This document shows, piece after piece, positions 39,673-47,560 of a stretch of 64,000 nucleotides of DNA. The position numbers were made by a program, and so were the translations under genes. The stretch is from the NCBI RefSeq assembly GCF_014698845.1, contig NZ_JACJTV010000001.1, positions 434,001 through 498,000 of the forward strand, in the 5' to 3' direction. Every line of letters starts with the position of its first letter. Positions within the stretch are counted from its first letter, which is position 1. Origin of the DNA: Coleofasciculus sp. FACHB-1120 (GTDB lineage Bacteria; Cyanobacteriota; Cyanobacteriia; Cyanobacteriales; FACHB-T130). The notes below the pieces were generated by a model. It had not been told where the DNA came from. It did no database searches and saw only the letters and a program-made list of their open reading frames with translations.

Positions 39673-39912
39673 TAGCTTTTGCAGATGAGTCATTGCGATT
39701 ATTGATCCAGAGCACTCAACGCCAGCCGCCTAACAACTTGCTTGAAGCAGAATGAAGGTATATTGTAATTGGTTGCTTCCTTCAATTTAGTGCATCTTCA
39801 TAGGAAACTGGTATTAAGAGTATGAAAAAAAAGCAGCAAGAATTATGGTGCTGATTCGATTTTGGAAACAAACCACAAAGGGGGAAGGAAAAAGGGAAAA
39901 AATGGTTTTGTT

Positions 39913-39932
39913 TGGGGTGCGATCGCACCCCA
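39913..39932. terminator. HIP1-centred palindromic terminator for the antiporter
   Basis: TGGGGTGCGATCGCACCCCA is a 20-bp perfect palindrome, 5 bases beyond the antiporter stop on the minus strand, followed there by a T-rich run (CAAACAAAACC on the plus strand). It also lies at the 3' end of the convergent PAD gene. Confidence 0.65.
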
Positions 39933-39937
39933 GTTTA

Positions 39938-41512
39938 TTACCTTTCATCCTCTGTTGATTCAGCTAGAATTTCTTGCAATACGGGCGATAGTTGATTATT
40001 CAAACGTCCTGCACGGATAAGTTCGGCGTAGGTGTCGGCTTCAATATCCAAGAGTTTTTCTCGCAGTTGTTGCATATTAAGCGATCGCAACTCAGGATAT
40101 TGATTTTGCAGCTTCTCAATTTCCTCCTCAATGCTTTTGAGTTGTCCTTGTACCAGATTTAACTCGTAACGATAAAACTCCGGATCGATTTCTGATTCTT
40201 TGCCAGCTTCCAATAAATAATTCAACACTCGATTTAAGGCGATGCGACGGGCAATCGCCTCTGAATATTGCTGGCGTATCGGCTGATCTCCAACCAAACC
40301 TAATCTTTCCAAAAACCACTGAGTTGTCAAACCTTGAACTAACAAAGTAAACAACACAACGCCAAACACCATATCAATAATTTCGTCTCTTCCTGGCAAG
40401 ATAATGGGTACGCTTATCGCCAAGGCAATTGAAACTGAACCTCTTAAGCCACCCCACCAAAGTATTGTTTGATCTCGCCAACCTATTTGAGATTTAACTA
40501 ACCAATTGCTCAAGGCACTGAGTCCATAAATAGCAATTGCTCGTGTTAGTAATACCGCTCCAATTGTCACCGCAATTAGACCAAAATTTTCCACTAGACG
40601 CGAGTAGCGGATTTGATCGCCAATCAAAAGAAAAACGATAGAATTTACAAAAAATGCTAGAAATTCCCAAAATTCAGATACCAGTAACCGGGTGCGCGGG
40701 TTCATACCAATGCGGGAGCCAAAGTTACCCAAAATTACGCCAACTGTGACAACCCCAATCACCCCAGAACCACCCAACTCTTCTGTTATCAAATAAGTGC
40801 CGTAAGCGGAAACAAGTGTTAGTGACTGTTCCACTAATGGCAAGTCAAAACGTTGCGTAAGGTAGGAAATTCCAAAACCAACTAAGCTGCCAATTCCAAT
40901 CCCAACACCAACAAATATCAAAAAACGAGCAATGGTAGTATCTAGTGCAAATTCACTGGTTCCTAGCGGGATTCCTACTAGCAGCATAAACGCCACCACC
41001 GCCACGCCATCATTAAATAAACTCTCTCCCTCCATCAACATTGTTAAGCGTTTGCCAGCACCCAGTTCGCGAAACAAAGCTACTACGGAAACAGGATCGG
41101 TAGCAGATAAACAAGCACCGACAAGTAGGGCAGTTGTAAGAGGAACTCCAGTCAGCCAAGTGAGGGGAAATGCAATACCAACAACGGAGATGATGACACC
41201 GACAATGGCAAACAAACTGACGGGAAATAAATCATCTTTTAAGTCTCGCCAACGGATATTCCAGGCAGCTTCAAATAGTAGGGGAGGCAAAAAAATCTCT
41301 AGAATTAATTCTGGCGACAGATTCACCAACCGCACATCTACAAATGCTAAAAATAACCCGACAATTACCAGCAGCAATGTGTAGGGGATTTGGCGTAACC
41401 AACTGAAAATTCGCGAGAGTGTCGCCACACTCAAGGAAATAGACAACACTAGCAGAAATTGCTCCAAACTTTGCTTAATGGAAGCTTCGTCTAGGGTGGT
41501 TTCTATCGCCAT
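39938..41512 (-). CDS. Na+/H+ antiporter, CPA1 family
   Basis: The ATG at 41512 has GGAG 6 bases upstream; the frame starts four codons earlier. The 524-residue protein has about 12 membrane helices, with the ACLSATDPVSVVALFRELGAGKRLTMLMEGESLFNDGVAVV motif that contains the Asp of the ion site, and RTRLLVSEFWEFLAFFVNSIVFLLIG and WWGGLRGSVSIALAISVP. A cytoplasmic tail of about 110 residues (LNYLLEAGKESEIDP...) follows. It exchanges Na+ (or K+) for H+ at the cell membrane. The family is frequent in cyanobacteria. Confidence 0.92.
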   Translation of the reverse strand: MAIETTLDEASIKQSLEQFLLVLSISLSVATLSRIFSWLRQIPYTLLLVIVGLFLAFVDVRLVNLSPELILEIFLPPLLFEAAWNIRWRDLKDDLFPVSLFAIVGVIISVVGIAFPLTWLTGVPLTTALLVGACLSATDPVSVVALFRELGAGKRLTMLMEGESLFNDGVAVVAFMLLVGIPLGTSEFALDTTIARFLIFVGVGIGIGSLVGFGISYLTQRFDLPLVEQSLTLVSAYGTYLITEELGGSGVIGVVTVGVILGNFGSRIGMNPRTRLLVSEFWEFLAFFVNSIVFLLIGDQIRYSRLVENFGLIAVTIGAVLLTRAIAIYGLSALSNWLVKSQIGWRDQTILWWGGLRGSVSIALAISVPIILPGRDEIIDMVFGVVLFTLLVQGLTTQWFLERLGLVGDQPIRQQYSEAIARRIALNRVLNYLLEAGKESEIDPEFYRYELNLVQGQLKSIEEEIEKLQNQYPELRSLNMQQLREKLLDIEADTYAELIRAGRLNNQLSPVLQEILAESTEDER

Positions 41513-41681
41513 AGGAAACTCCATATCGTAATTAGTCGTTAAAACACTGTAGCTTTTAATTTGCTCTTTAATCTAGAGGTTGTATAGGATAGTGTCTTGA
41601 ATTGCCAACATCGTATCATTCAATATGTTTGGTGGTCATAAACATAATTTATTGCATCTATCTTAAGAAATATAAAACGTT

Positions 41682-42359
41682 ATGTCAGACATTAAACAGT
41701 TAATTGCAGATATCCAGCAGGAAGCGCAACGGGAAACATTTCCCATTGATGAACCAGTTTATCAGGCAGCGAGTTTGGAGCCTACGCAGCCAATTCTCTA
41801 TGCAGGCAATCTGGAGAGCAAGCTGTGCTTTTTTGCCCGCGATTTGGGAAAAGATGAAGTACGGGCACGTCAACCGCTTTGCGGCGCTGCTGGTGGCTTT
41901 GTGCGTCGGGGTTTGTACCGAGCGATCGCAGCCACCGAACCCAATAAGGATACCGATTTACAAGTTGTCCTCGATCGCGTTTTACTTACGAATACAGTAC
42001 CTTACAAACCACCGGGTAACAAAGCATACACTGAGGCGGTGAAAAAACGATTTCGCCCCTTTTTAGAGCGATTATTGGTGTTGCATTGGCAAGGAGATAA
42101 GATTATTACGCTGGGGAATGAAGCGTTTAATTGGTTTGCCCTTTATGCTGCTAAGGGTGAGTTGAAGCAGTTTTTTACAAGAAGCGATCGCTATTCTGCT
42201 AGCATTCAAGTTACGCTTCAGGCGAAGGACACAGAAGGCAACCTACATCAACGTCCAGTGACGCTACTGCCACTCCCTCATCCTTCCCCACTCAATCAAA
42301 AATACTACGCCCAATTTCCCCAACTGCTTCAGCAGCGCCTCGCGGAAATATTGCCGTAA
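41682..42359 (+). CDS. Uracil-DNA glycosylase superfamily protein
   Basis: The 225-residue protein has FFARDLGKDEVRARQPLCGAAGGFVRRGLY, VLLTNTVPYKPPGNKAYTEAVKKRFRPFLERLL, IITLGNEAFNWF and PLPHPSPLNQKYYAQFP. The last (HPSP) is the UDG leucine-loop motif, and the first region holds the usual water-activating position. This corresponds to a UDG-family subgroup common in cyanobacteria. It may remove uracil or act as a related hydrolase; direct evidence is lacking. Confidence 0.82.
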   Translation: MSDIKQLIADIQQEAQRETFPIDEPVYQAASLEPTQPILYAGNLESKLCFFARDLGKDEVRARQPLCGAAGGFVRRGLYRAIAATEPNKDTDLQVVLDRVLLTNTVPYKPPGNKAYTEAVKKRFRPFLERLLVLHWQGDKIITLGNEAFNWFALYAAKGELKQFFTRSDRYSASIQVTLQAKDTEGNLHQRPVTLLPLPHPSPLNQKYYAQFPQLLQQRLAEILP

Positions 42360-42432
42360 CACACTAACCCTCAGGCATCGGATGGTTGAGAAAAGCGCTC
42401 TCTGACTTTATTTAAAGGGGGTATATATTCAG

Positions 42433-42783
42433 TTAATCATGATAGACGTAGCGTTTTTTCCCTATTACCTTGCCTTCTTCATCAAAAGACATTTCAAACG
42501 AAATCCAAGCAAAATCACCCCAAGGCGCTGCACCATCTACGCCATAGCTCCAATTATTACGCTCAATGCTATGTTCGGGAGCAGGTAATATTTTCAAAAT
42601 TTCATCTTTCTTTATTCCTAATTGGATACTGGAGAATTTTTCTTCTGAAAATCCCGAGGGTAATTTTGTATCAATTAAAGGATAAGGCTGAAAATAACTT
42701 TCGGTATGGCAAACAAACCAGGCTAAAGTAACAATTCCGATTCCTGCAAAAAAGAAATAGCCGATTCTAGAAGGTGATTTCAT
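42433..42783 (-). CDS. Small membrane-anchored protein with BamE/SmpA-like domain
   Basis: The ATG at 42783 has TGAGGAAATCC upstream; a TTG is 4 codons earlier. The 116-residue protein has one N-terminal membrane helix (IGYFFFAGIGIVTLAWFVCH) and a domain with SIQLGIKKDEILKILPAPEHS, WSYGVDGAA and MSFDEEGKVIGKKRYVYHD. The IxLGxxxDEVxxILG-P and FDEEGKV pattern fits a BamE/SmpA-like fold. Its partner is unknown; the match is by pattern only. Confidence 0.65.
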   Translation of the reverse strand: MKSPSRIGYFFFAGIGIVTLAWFVCHTESYFQPYPLIDTKLPSGFSEEKFSSIQLGIKKDEILKILPAPEHSIERNNWSYGVDGAAPWGDFAWISFEMSFDEEGKVIGKKRYVYHD

Positions 42784-43236
42784 GGATTTCCTCAATTCAT
42801 AAAGGGAATATTGACGATATTGGAATTGATGACTACCCTGAATACCCTGTAAAATCTAATTTCACAGAACCAAATTTAATTAGTCTCCCCTATATTTTGG
42901 ATTTATTTCAGTCTCCTAAACTTAGGAGATTTGGGTCAAGATAACTAGCGATCGCGCTTGGAGGACATTTAACAAGTGATTTCTCAAACGTTATGGGTTA
43001 GCGTTCACCCTAAATTCCCGGAACTATGGGAGATTTTGAAGATTTTCTCTTACAGCTACCAACTTAATCAGAAGTTTAATCGTTTAACTAAAATTTCGCC
43101 AGATAAGTATTTTAAGGCTTGTTGGAAAAAGTCAAACTAAATGTTGAGCGAATTCGAGAATCAGAACTTATAAGTATTGAGTTATTGTTTAAATTCAACG
43201 CTCAACACTTATAAATTCAAAACAGTTCCTTTCGCC
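42784..43236. other. Intergenic region with one small ORF
   Basis: Besides the ORF at 42976 nothing is recognised. Part of it (42940-42955) holds a HIP1 site. Confidence 0.3.
42976..43140 (+). CDS. Small ORF of unknown function
   Basis: A GTG at 42976 begins a 54-codon frame: VISQTLWVSVHPKFPELWEI, then a Tyr/Lys-rich helical part ending CWKKSN. A GGAGG element lies 11 bases upstream, slightly farther than usual. No family is recognised; it could be a small protein or the tail of a lost gene. Confidence 0.3.
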   Translation: MISQTLWVSVHPKFPELWEILKIFSYSYQLNQKFNRLTKISPDKYFKACWKKSN

Positions 43237-43689
43237 TCAAATTGGTTTCAGTCGCGTTACCTTGAGCTTAAAAGAACCGCCGCTCGTTTCCCCAAAAGCC
43301 CGAACTCGAATAATATAATCACCCGGCTCGGTAATGCGGGAAAATAAAAGCGAGTTAGTGCTGCCGTCGGGACCGTCATCATTTTCCGCCACAGTAGCGC
43401 CATCCGACGACATCAGCGTCACAATTGTGTCAAAACTATCAGAGATCAAGTCAACCGCTACTTGATCTCCAGCATCCAGAGTTACCAAGTAATCACGAGC
43501 AAAACCTCCCTCACCAGTTGGAATATCTTTTTCAGTTAGCGTGTCGGAAACTTCATTGTTTGCCGGTACAGGAATGGGGCTATATACCTTATTTTGCGCT
43601 CTGGCTGATATAGTGGTCAGAAAAAGAGCCAGCAGCGTAGCAGGAACAATCAGGGTACGGTGCCATCTAAAGGCAAAAGCGTCAGTCAT
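43237..43689 (-). CDS. Secreted PPC-domain protein
   Basis: The ATG at 43689 (MTDAFAFRWHRTLIVPATLLALFLTTISARA) gives 150 residues with a signal peptide; the upstream frame of 25 codons is not conserved. After a linker, the domain GFARDYLVTLDAGDQVAVDLISDSFDTIVTLMSSDGATVAENDDGPDGSTNSLLFSRITEPGDYIIRVRAFG is a bacterial pre-peptidase C-terminal (PPC) fold, as on secreted proteases. The protein consists of little else, which is usual for cyanobacterial PPC-only proteins. It lies before the TPS-CHAT locus on the opposite strand. Confidence 0.85.
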   Translation of the reverse strand: MTDAFAFRWHRTLIVPATLLALFLTTISARAQNKVYSPIPVPANNEVSDTLTEKDIPTGEGGFARDYLVTLDAGDQVAVDLISDSFDTIVTLMSSDGATVAENDDGPDGSTNSLLFSRITEPGDYIIRVRAFGETSGGSFKLKVTRLKPI

Positions 43690-44253
43690 AAAAATTCCCG
43701 CTGAACACCCTTCCCTTTTAAGGGTTGGGGGAAAGCGGGGCGGGGTGTACCGCTTTCCAAACAAAGAATGTTTCTACTGTTTATTTTTTACTTTCTTTGA
43801 CACCTGGAAGCGATTCGATAGAAGCGATCGCCTTGCTTCACGCAATTTGTGGGTAGTCCAGCACTTGGGAAGAAACCGGAAAACCTTATCAGCTATTGCT
43901 CTATTCAGTGTTACCGCCCGACTTGAGCTTTTTCCAGATGGGCAACAAAGCTGGATCTGGCTAGTTCACTAGCTTATCTCCTAAAGGCGATGGGTTGGCG
44001 ATCGAACTCCTGTTCATTGATTGAGTGGTGGGAAAATCCATTCTTTTTATATCCTTCCTACTTTGTTTTGACGGACAGGACAATACAGCGATTTATCGCA
44101 GATTAGGACTTCTCCCTTTACACCGTCCAAACACTATAAACAAAAGCCTGTCGCCATTTCAACACTACCTGTGGTGGAAAAGTTGCCCCAGAAGTTAGCG
44201 TTGAAACATCTAAAGACTTGAGGAAGAGCTTGTTTCCTTTCAGGATCGTCCCT
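43690..44253. other. Intergenic region upstream of the first TPS-CHAT gene
   Basis: It should carry divergent promoters for the PPC protein and the CHAT gene. No RNA gene, repeat or coding region is supported by eye. Open frames through it lack ribosome sites. Confidence 0.4.
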
Positions 44254-47200
44254 ATGAAATCAATTGTCAAAAGAATTAACTTGTTGTTAGCACGACAAAA
44301 GGAAAAAGTCAAAAGGAAAAGGTCAAAATCTATCGCCTTTTTGCTTTTTGCCCTTCCACATCTGGCATTGGGAATATCCGTTTGCTTTCTGAGCGTGCAG
44401 GCACAATCGATCGTCCCGGCGACTGACGGCACCGGCACCATTGTCAAGCCCAATGGAACCCAATACGACATCCAAGGCGGCACTACATCCGCTGATAATA
44501 CCAATTTGTTCCACAGCTTCACCCAATTTGGTCTTAGCCAAGGTGAGATTGCCAACTTCATTTCTAGCCCCTCCATTCAAAATATTCTGGGGCGCGTTAC
44601 GGGGGGCGATCCTTCAGTTATTAACGGGCTTCTCCAAGTCTCTGGCGGCAATTCCAACCTCTTCCTGATGAACCCCGCGGGGATCGTTTTTGGCGCAGGA
44701 GCCAGTTTGAACGTACCTCGAAGCTTTACCGCTACCACAGCGACTGGAATTCAATTTGACGCTGAATGGTTTAATGCCATCGGCTCTAATAGCTATGCGG
44801 CTCTCGTGGGGACGCCCAATACCTTTGCCTTCGCCACCCCCCAAACGCCCGGAGCGATTGTCAACGAGGCACAGCTAGCCGTTAAAGATGGGCAGGATCT
44901 CAATCTACTCGGAGGTACGGTTGTCTCCCTCGGTAATCTCTCGGCACCAGGGGGGAGTATCACGGTTGCATCTGTACCCGGTGAGAAGATGGTTCGCCTT
45001 TCTCAAGCGGGAAGCCCACTGAGTTTAGAGATTCAACCTCTCTCGCCTTTTCTCCCCCTCTCCATCGCTTCTCCTCTGTCTTTGCCGCAGTTACTTACAG
45101 GTGGAGGTGCTAACAATGCGACAAAAGTAATGGTTAGCGACACTGGGGAGGTGAAACTAGCTGGCTCTAACATCCGGGTAGATGCTGGTGATGTCGTGGT
45201 GCAGGGAGCCACCGCTCAAACTTCTTTGCCCTCAACCGGGAGTTTTGTGGATTTAGCTTCTGCTAACAACATTACAGTCCTTGGAAAAATTGATACCTCC
45301 GCCACTTCTTTGGGGGCGCATGGGGGTTCTGTAACCATGTCCGCTTTTAAGGATATTAATATCCTGAGTTCGCCCTTAGACGGGATTTTGACAAATTCCA
45401 ATTCAGGCAATGGGGGCAATATTTTCCTCACGAGTAAAGCAGGTTCTATTAACGTTCAAACTTTTCTAAATTCTTCATCCAATCTGGGGAATGGAGGTGC
45501 AATTACTCTTTCGGCACTTGACAAAATCAACAATGTTGTTGCACCCAACAATAGTCCAACGGGGACAATTAATATTGCCGGTTCTATCAATTCCTCATCC
45601 AACGCTGGAAATGGCGGCGCGATCGCGCTTTTGGCTCTAAACCAAATCAACGCTGGAGTCATCAACTCTAGTTCAGCAATCGGGAATGGGGGATCTGTCA
45701 CCCTCGATCCACTTGGAGATATTCAAGTTACCTCCATCAATGCTCAAGGGGGAACGAATGGCGTGGGGGGAAACGTTAACATTGCAACGGGTCAATTTTT
45801 CCAAGCCACCGGCACTTTTCTAGACCAAGATGGGATATCTGCCAGTATCTCTACGTCCGGAGGAATTGGAGGAGGCGCGATCGCTATCCAGCACGGGGGC
45901 GGCGACAGTTTAGTTCCCTTTTTAGTCGGAAATCCGACAACGAACGGGACAGCCGGAGCGCTGAACAATGGGCAATTCACGATTTCGACCTTCCAAGCTT
46001 TTCCTGGGCCAGACACCCAGGGAAATCTTCAATTAATTACTGCCGATCCCGATCAAACAATCGATCCCACAATCTTAATTGACGAGCCGGACGAGGAGCC
46101 ACCCAAAGAACTCCCGCCGGATATCCCAGCAATTGAAATTGACGCGGTCGTGACTGAACGCGAAGAAATTTTTACCCGTCAATTTGCCGAATATTTCGGT
46201 CTGAATAATCTTCCCGCTCGTGCTAATTCTCTACTCGATGCTCGTCAGACTCTCGCCAGAATTGAAAGAGAAACGGGAGTCCGATCGGCGCTGATGTATG
46301 TTGCGTTTGTTCCCAAAACCATTGCCCCAGAGGGACCGGAAAATAGGAGAGTACAGGGGAATGAAAAATCCCTCATTTCACTCAGCACTCAGCAGAGGCA
46401 GGAAACCCCAGCCTCTACAGCCGTTAGCCCTCAGAGCGACGAGCTGGAAGTAGTGCTGGTAACGGCAGAGGGTTCACCCCTCCGCAAGCGGTTATCGGGA
46501 GCTGTGCTAGGAACGCAAGGCGTATACGCTTCGCGATCGCAAGTTCTCAAAGTCGCCGATCAATTTCGCCAGGAAGTCATTCGGATCAGACGCACTCCCA
46601 CCTACCTGACCTCAGCCAAGCAACTGTATCAGTGGCTAATCGCTCCGCTAGAAGGCGATTTACAAGCTAGAGGCATCCAAAATCTTGTATTCGTTCCCGA
46701 TAGTGGGTTGCGTTCTGTGCCATTTGCGGCTTTATATGATGGTCAACAATTTCTAGTGGAGAAATACAGCGTCAGCTTGATCCCCAGCCTTAGCTTAACG
46801 GACACCCTCCAGCGCAACTTAAAAAGCTCTCAAGTTTTGGCAATGGGGGTATCGAAATTTCCCGACCAAGCGCCGCTTCCCGCTGTGCCAACCGAGTTAT
46901 CGATCATCACGCCTGAGTTATGGCCTGGGAAATCCTTCCTCAACAACGCCTTCACTCTTAAAAATCTCAAGACTCAGCGCCGTCTACAACCGTTTAGAAT
47001 TGTTCACCTGGCAACCCATGCAGAATTTGAACCAGGAGATCCGACGAACTCATACATTCAGCTATGGGACAGTAAGCTGTCTTTGAACCAGCTCTCCCAG
47101 CTTGACTGGAATGACCCGCCGGTGGATTTGTTAGTTCTGAGTGCTTGTCGTACTGCACTCGGTGATGAGCAGGCGGAGTTGGGTTTTGCTGGTCTGGCGG

Positions 47201-47493
47201 TGCAGACAGGGGCTAAGTCAGCGCTAGCAAGCCTTTGGTACGTCAGCGACCAAGGCACCTTGGGACTGATGACGGAATTTTACCAAGAATTGAAAAAAGC
47301 CCCCGTGAGAGTGGAAGCACTGCGGCAAGCACAGGTAGCGATGCTTAAGGGGCAAGTGCGAATACAGGGAGGTAAACTGCAAACTCCCAACGGGGTTATG
47401 ACCCTGACGCCCGAACTTGCGAAGCTGGAAAATCAAAATTTATCTCATCCTTATTATTGGGCAGCTTTTACGATGATTGGAAACCCGTGGTAA
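44254..47493 (+). CDS. TPS exoprotein with C-terminal CHAT protease domain
   Basis: The ATG at 44254 (AGGA upstream) gives 1079 residues. A long basic signal peptide (about 1-50) leads to the TPS/haemagglutination-activity domain (about 50-190) with LFHSFTQFGLSQGEIANFIS, ILGRVTGGDPSVINGLLQV and SNLFLMNPAGIVFGAGASLN. A repetitive beta-helical region rich in GNGG follows, then an acidic/Pro linker near 620 and a CHAT domain from about 700. Catalytic His922 (HLATHAEF) and Cys965 (LSACRTALGD) are intact. It ends GNPW, as its paralogue does. It is thus a predicted exported caspase-like protease. The TpsB transporter lies convergent just downstream. Confidence 0.92.
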   Translation: MKSIVKRINLLLARQKEKVKRKRSKSIAFLLFALPHLALGISVCFLSVQAQSIVPATDGTGTIVKPNGTQYDIQGGTTSADNTNLFHSFTQFGLSQGEIANFISSPSIQNILGRVTGGDPSVINGLLQVSGGNSNLFLMNPAGIVFGAGASLNVPRSFTATTATGIQFDAEWFNAIGSNSYAALVGTPNTFAFATPQTPGAIVNEAQLAVKDGQDLNLLGGTVVSLGNLSAPGGSITVASVPGEKMVRLSQAGSPLSLEIQPLSPFLPLSIASPLSLPQLLTGGGANNATKVMVSDTGEVKLAGSNIRVDAGDVVVQGATAQTSLPSTGSFVDLASANNITVLGKIDTSATSLGAHGGSVTMSAFKDINILSSPLDGILTNSNSGNGGNIFLTSKAGSINVQTFLNSSSNLGNGGAITLSALDKINNVVAPNNSPTGTINIAGSINSSSNAGNGGAIALLALNQINAGVINSSSAIGNGGSVTLDPLGDIQVTSINAQGGTNGVGGNVNIATGQFFQATGTFLDQDGISASISTSGGIGGGAIAIQHGGGDSLVPFLVGNPTTNGTAGALNNGQFTISTFQAFPGPDTQGNLQLITADPDQTIDPTILIDEPDEEPPKELPPDIPAIEIDAVVTEREEIFTRQFAEYFGLNNLPARANSLLDARQTLARIERETGVRSALMYVAFVPKTIAPEGPENRRVQGNEKSLISLSTQQRQETPASTAVSPQSDELEVVLVTAEGSPLRKRLSGAVLGTQGVYASRSQVLKVADQFRQEVIRIRRTPTYLTSAKQLYQWLIAPLEGDLQARGIQNLVFVPDSGLRSVPFAALYDGQQFLVEKYSVSLIPSLSLTDTLQRNLKSSQVLAMGVSKFPDQAPLPAVPTELSIITPELWPGKSFLNNAFTLKNLKTQRRLQPFRIVHLATHAEFEPGDPTNSYIQLWDSKLSLNQLSQLDWNDPPVDLLVLSACRTALGDEQAELGFAGLAVQTGAKSALASLWYVSDQGTLGLMTEFYQELKKAPVRVEALRQAQVAMLKGQVRIQGGKLQTPNGVMTLTPELAKLENQNLSHPYYWAAFTMIGNPW
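46509..46541 (+). repeat. Repeat-derived in-frame insertion in CHAT protein
   Basis: The bases GGAACGCAAGGCGTATACG and CTTCGCGATCGCAA encode about 10 residues (GTQGVYASRS) that the paralogue at 61494 lacks at the same place (RVQGTTREEILKV against RLSGAV...SQVLKV). The insert combines the GCGTATACG repeat with a HIP1 site. Confidence 0.6.
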
Positions 47494-47508
47494 TCGATGA
47501 AAAATGCA

Positions 47509-47557
47509 GAATTAAAAATTAAAAATGAGGAGTTCTTCAGTTTTTAATTTTTAATTC
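47509..47557. terminator. Bidirectional terminator between CHAT and TpsB genes
   Basis: GAATTAAAAATTAAAAA (47509-47525) and TTTTTAATTTTTAATTC (47541-47557) are exact inverted repeats of 17 bp with a 15-base loop, between convergent stops 67 bases apart. Confidence 0.8.
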
Positions 47558-47560
47558 TCT

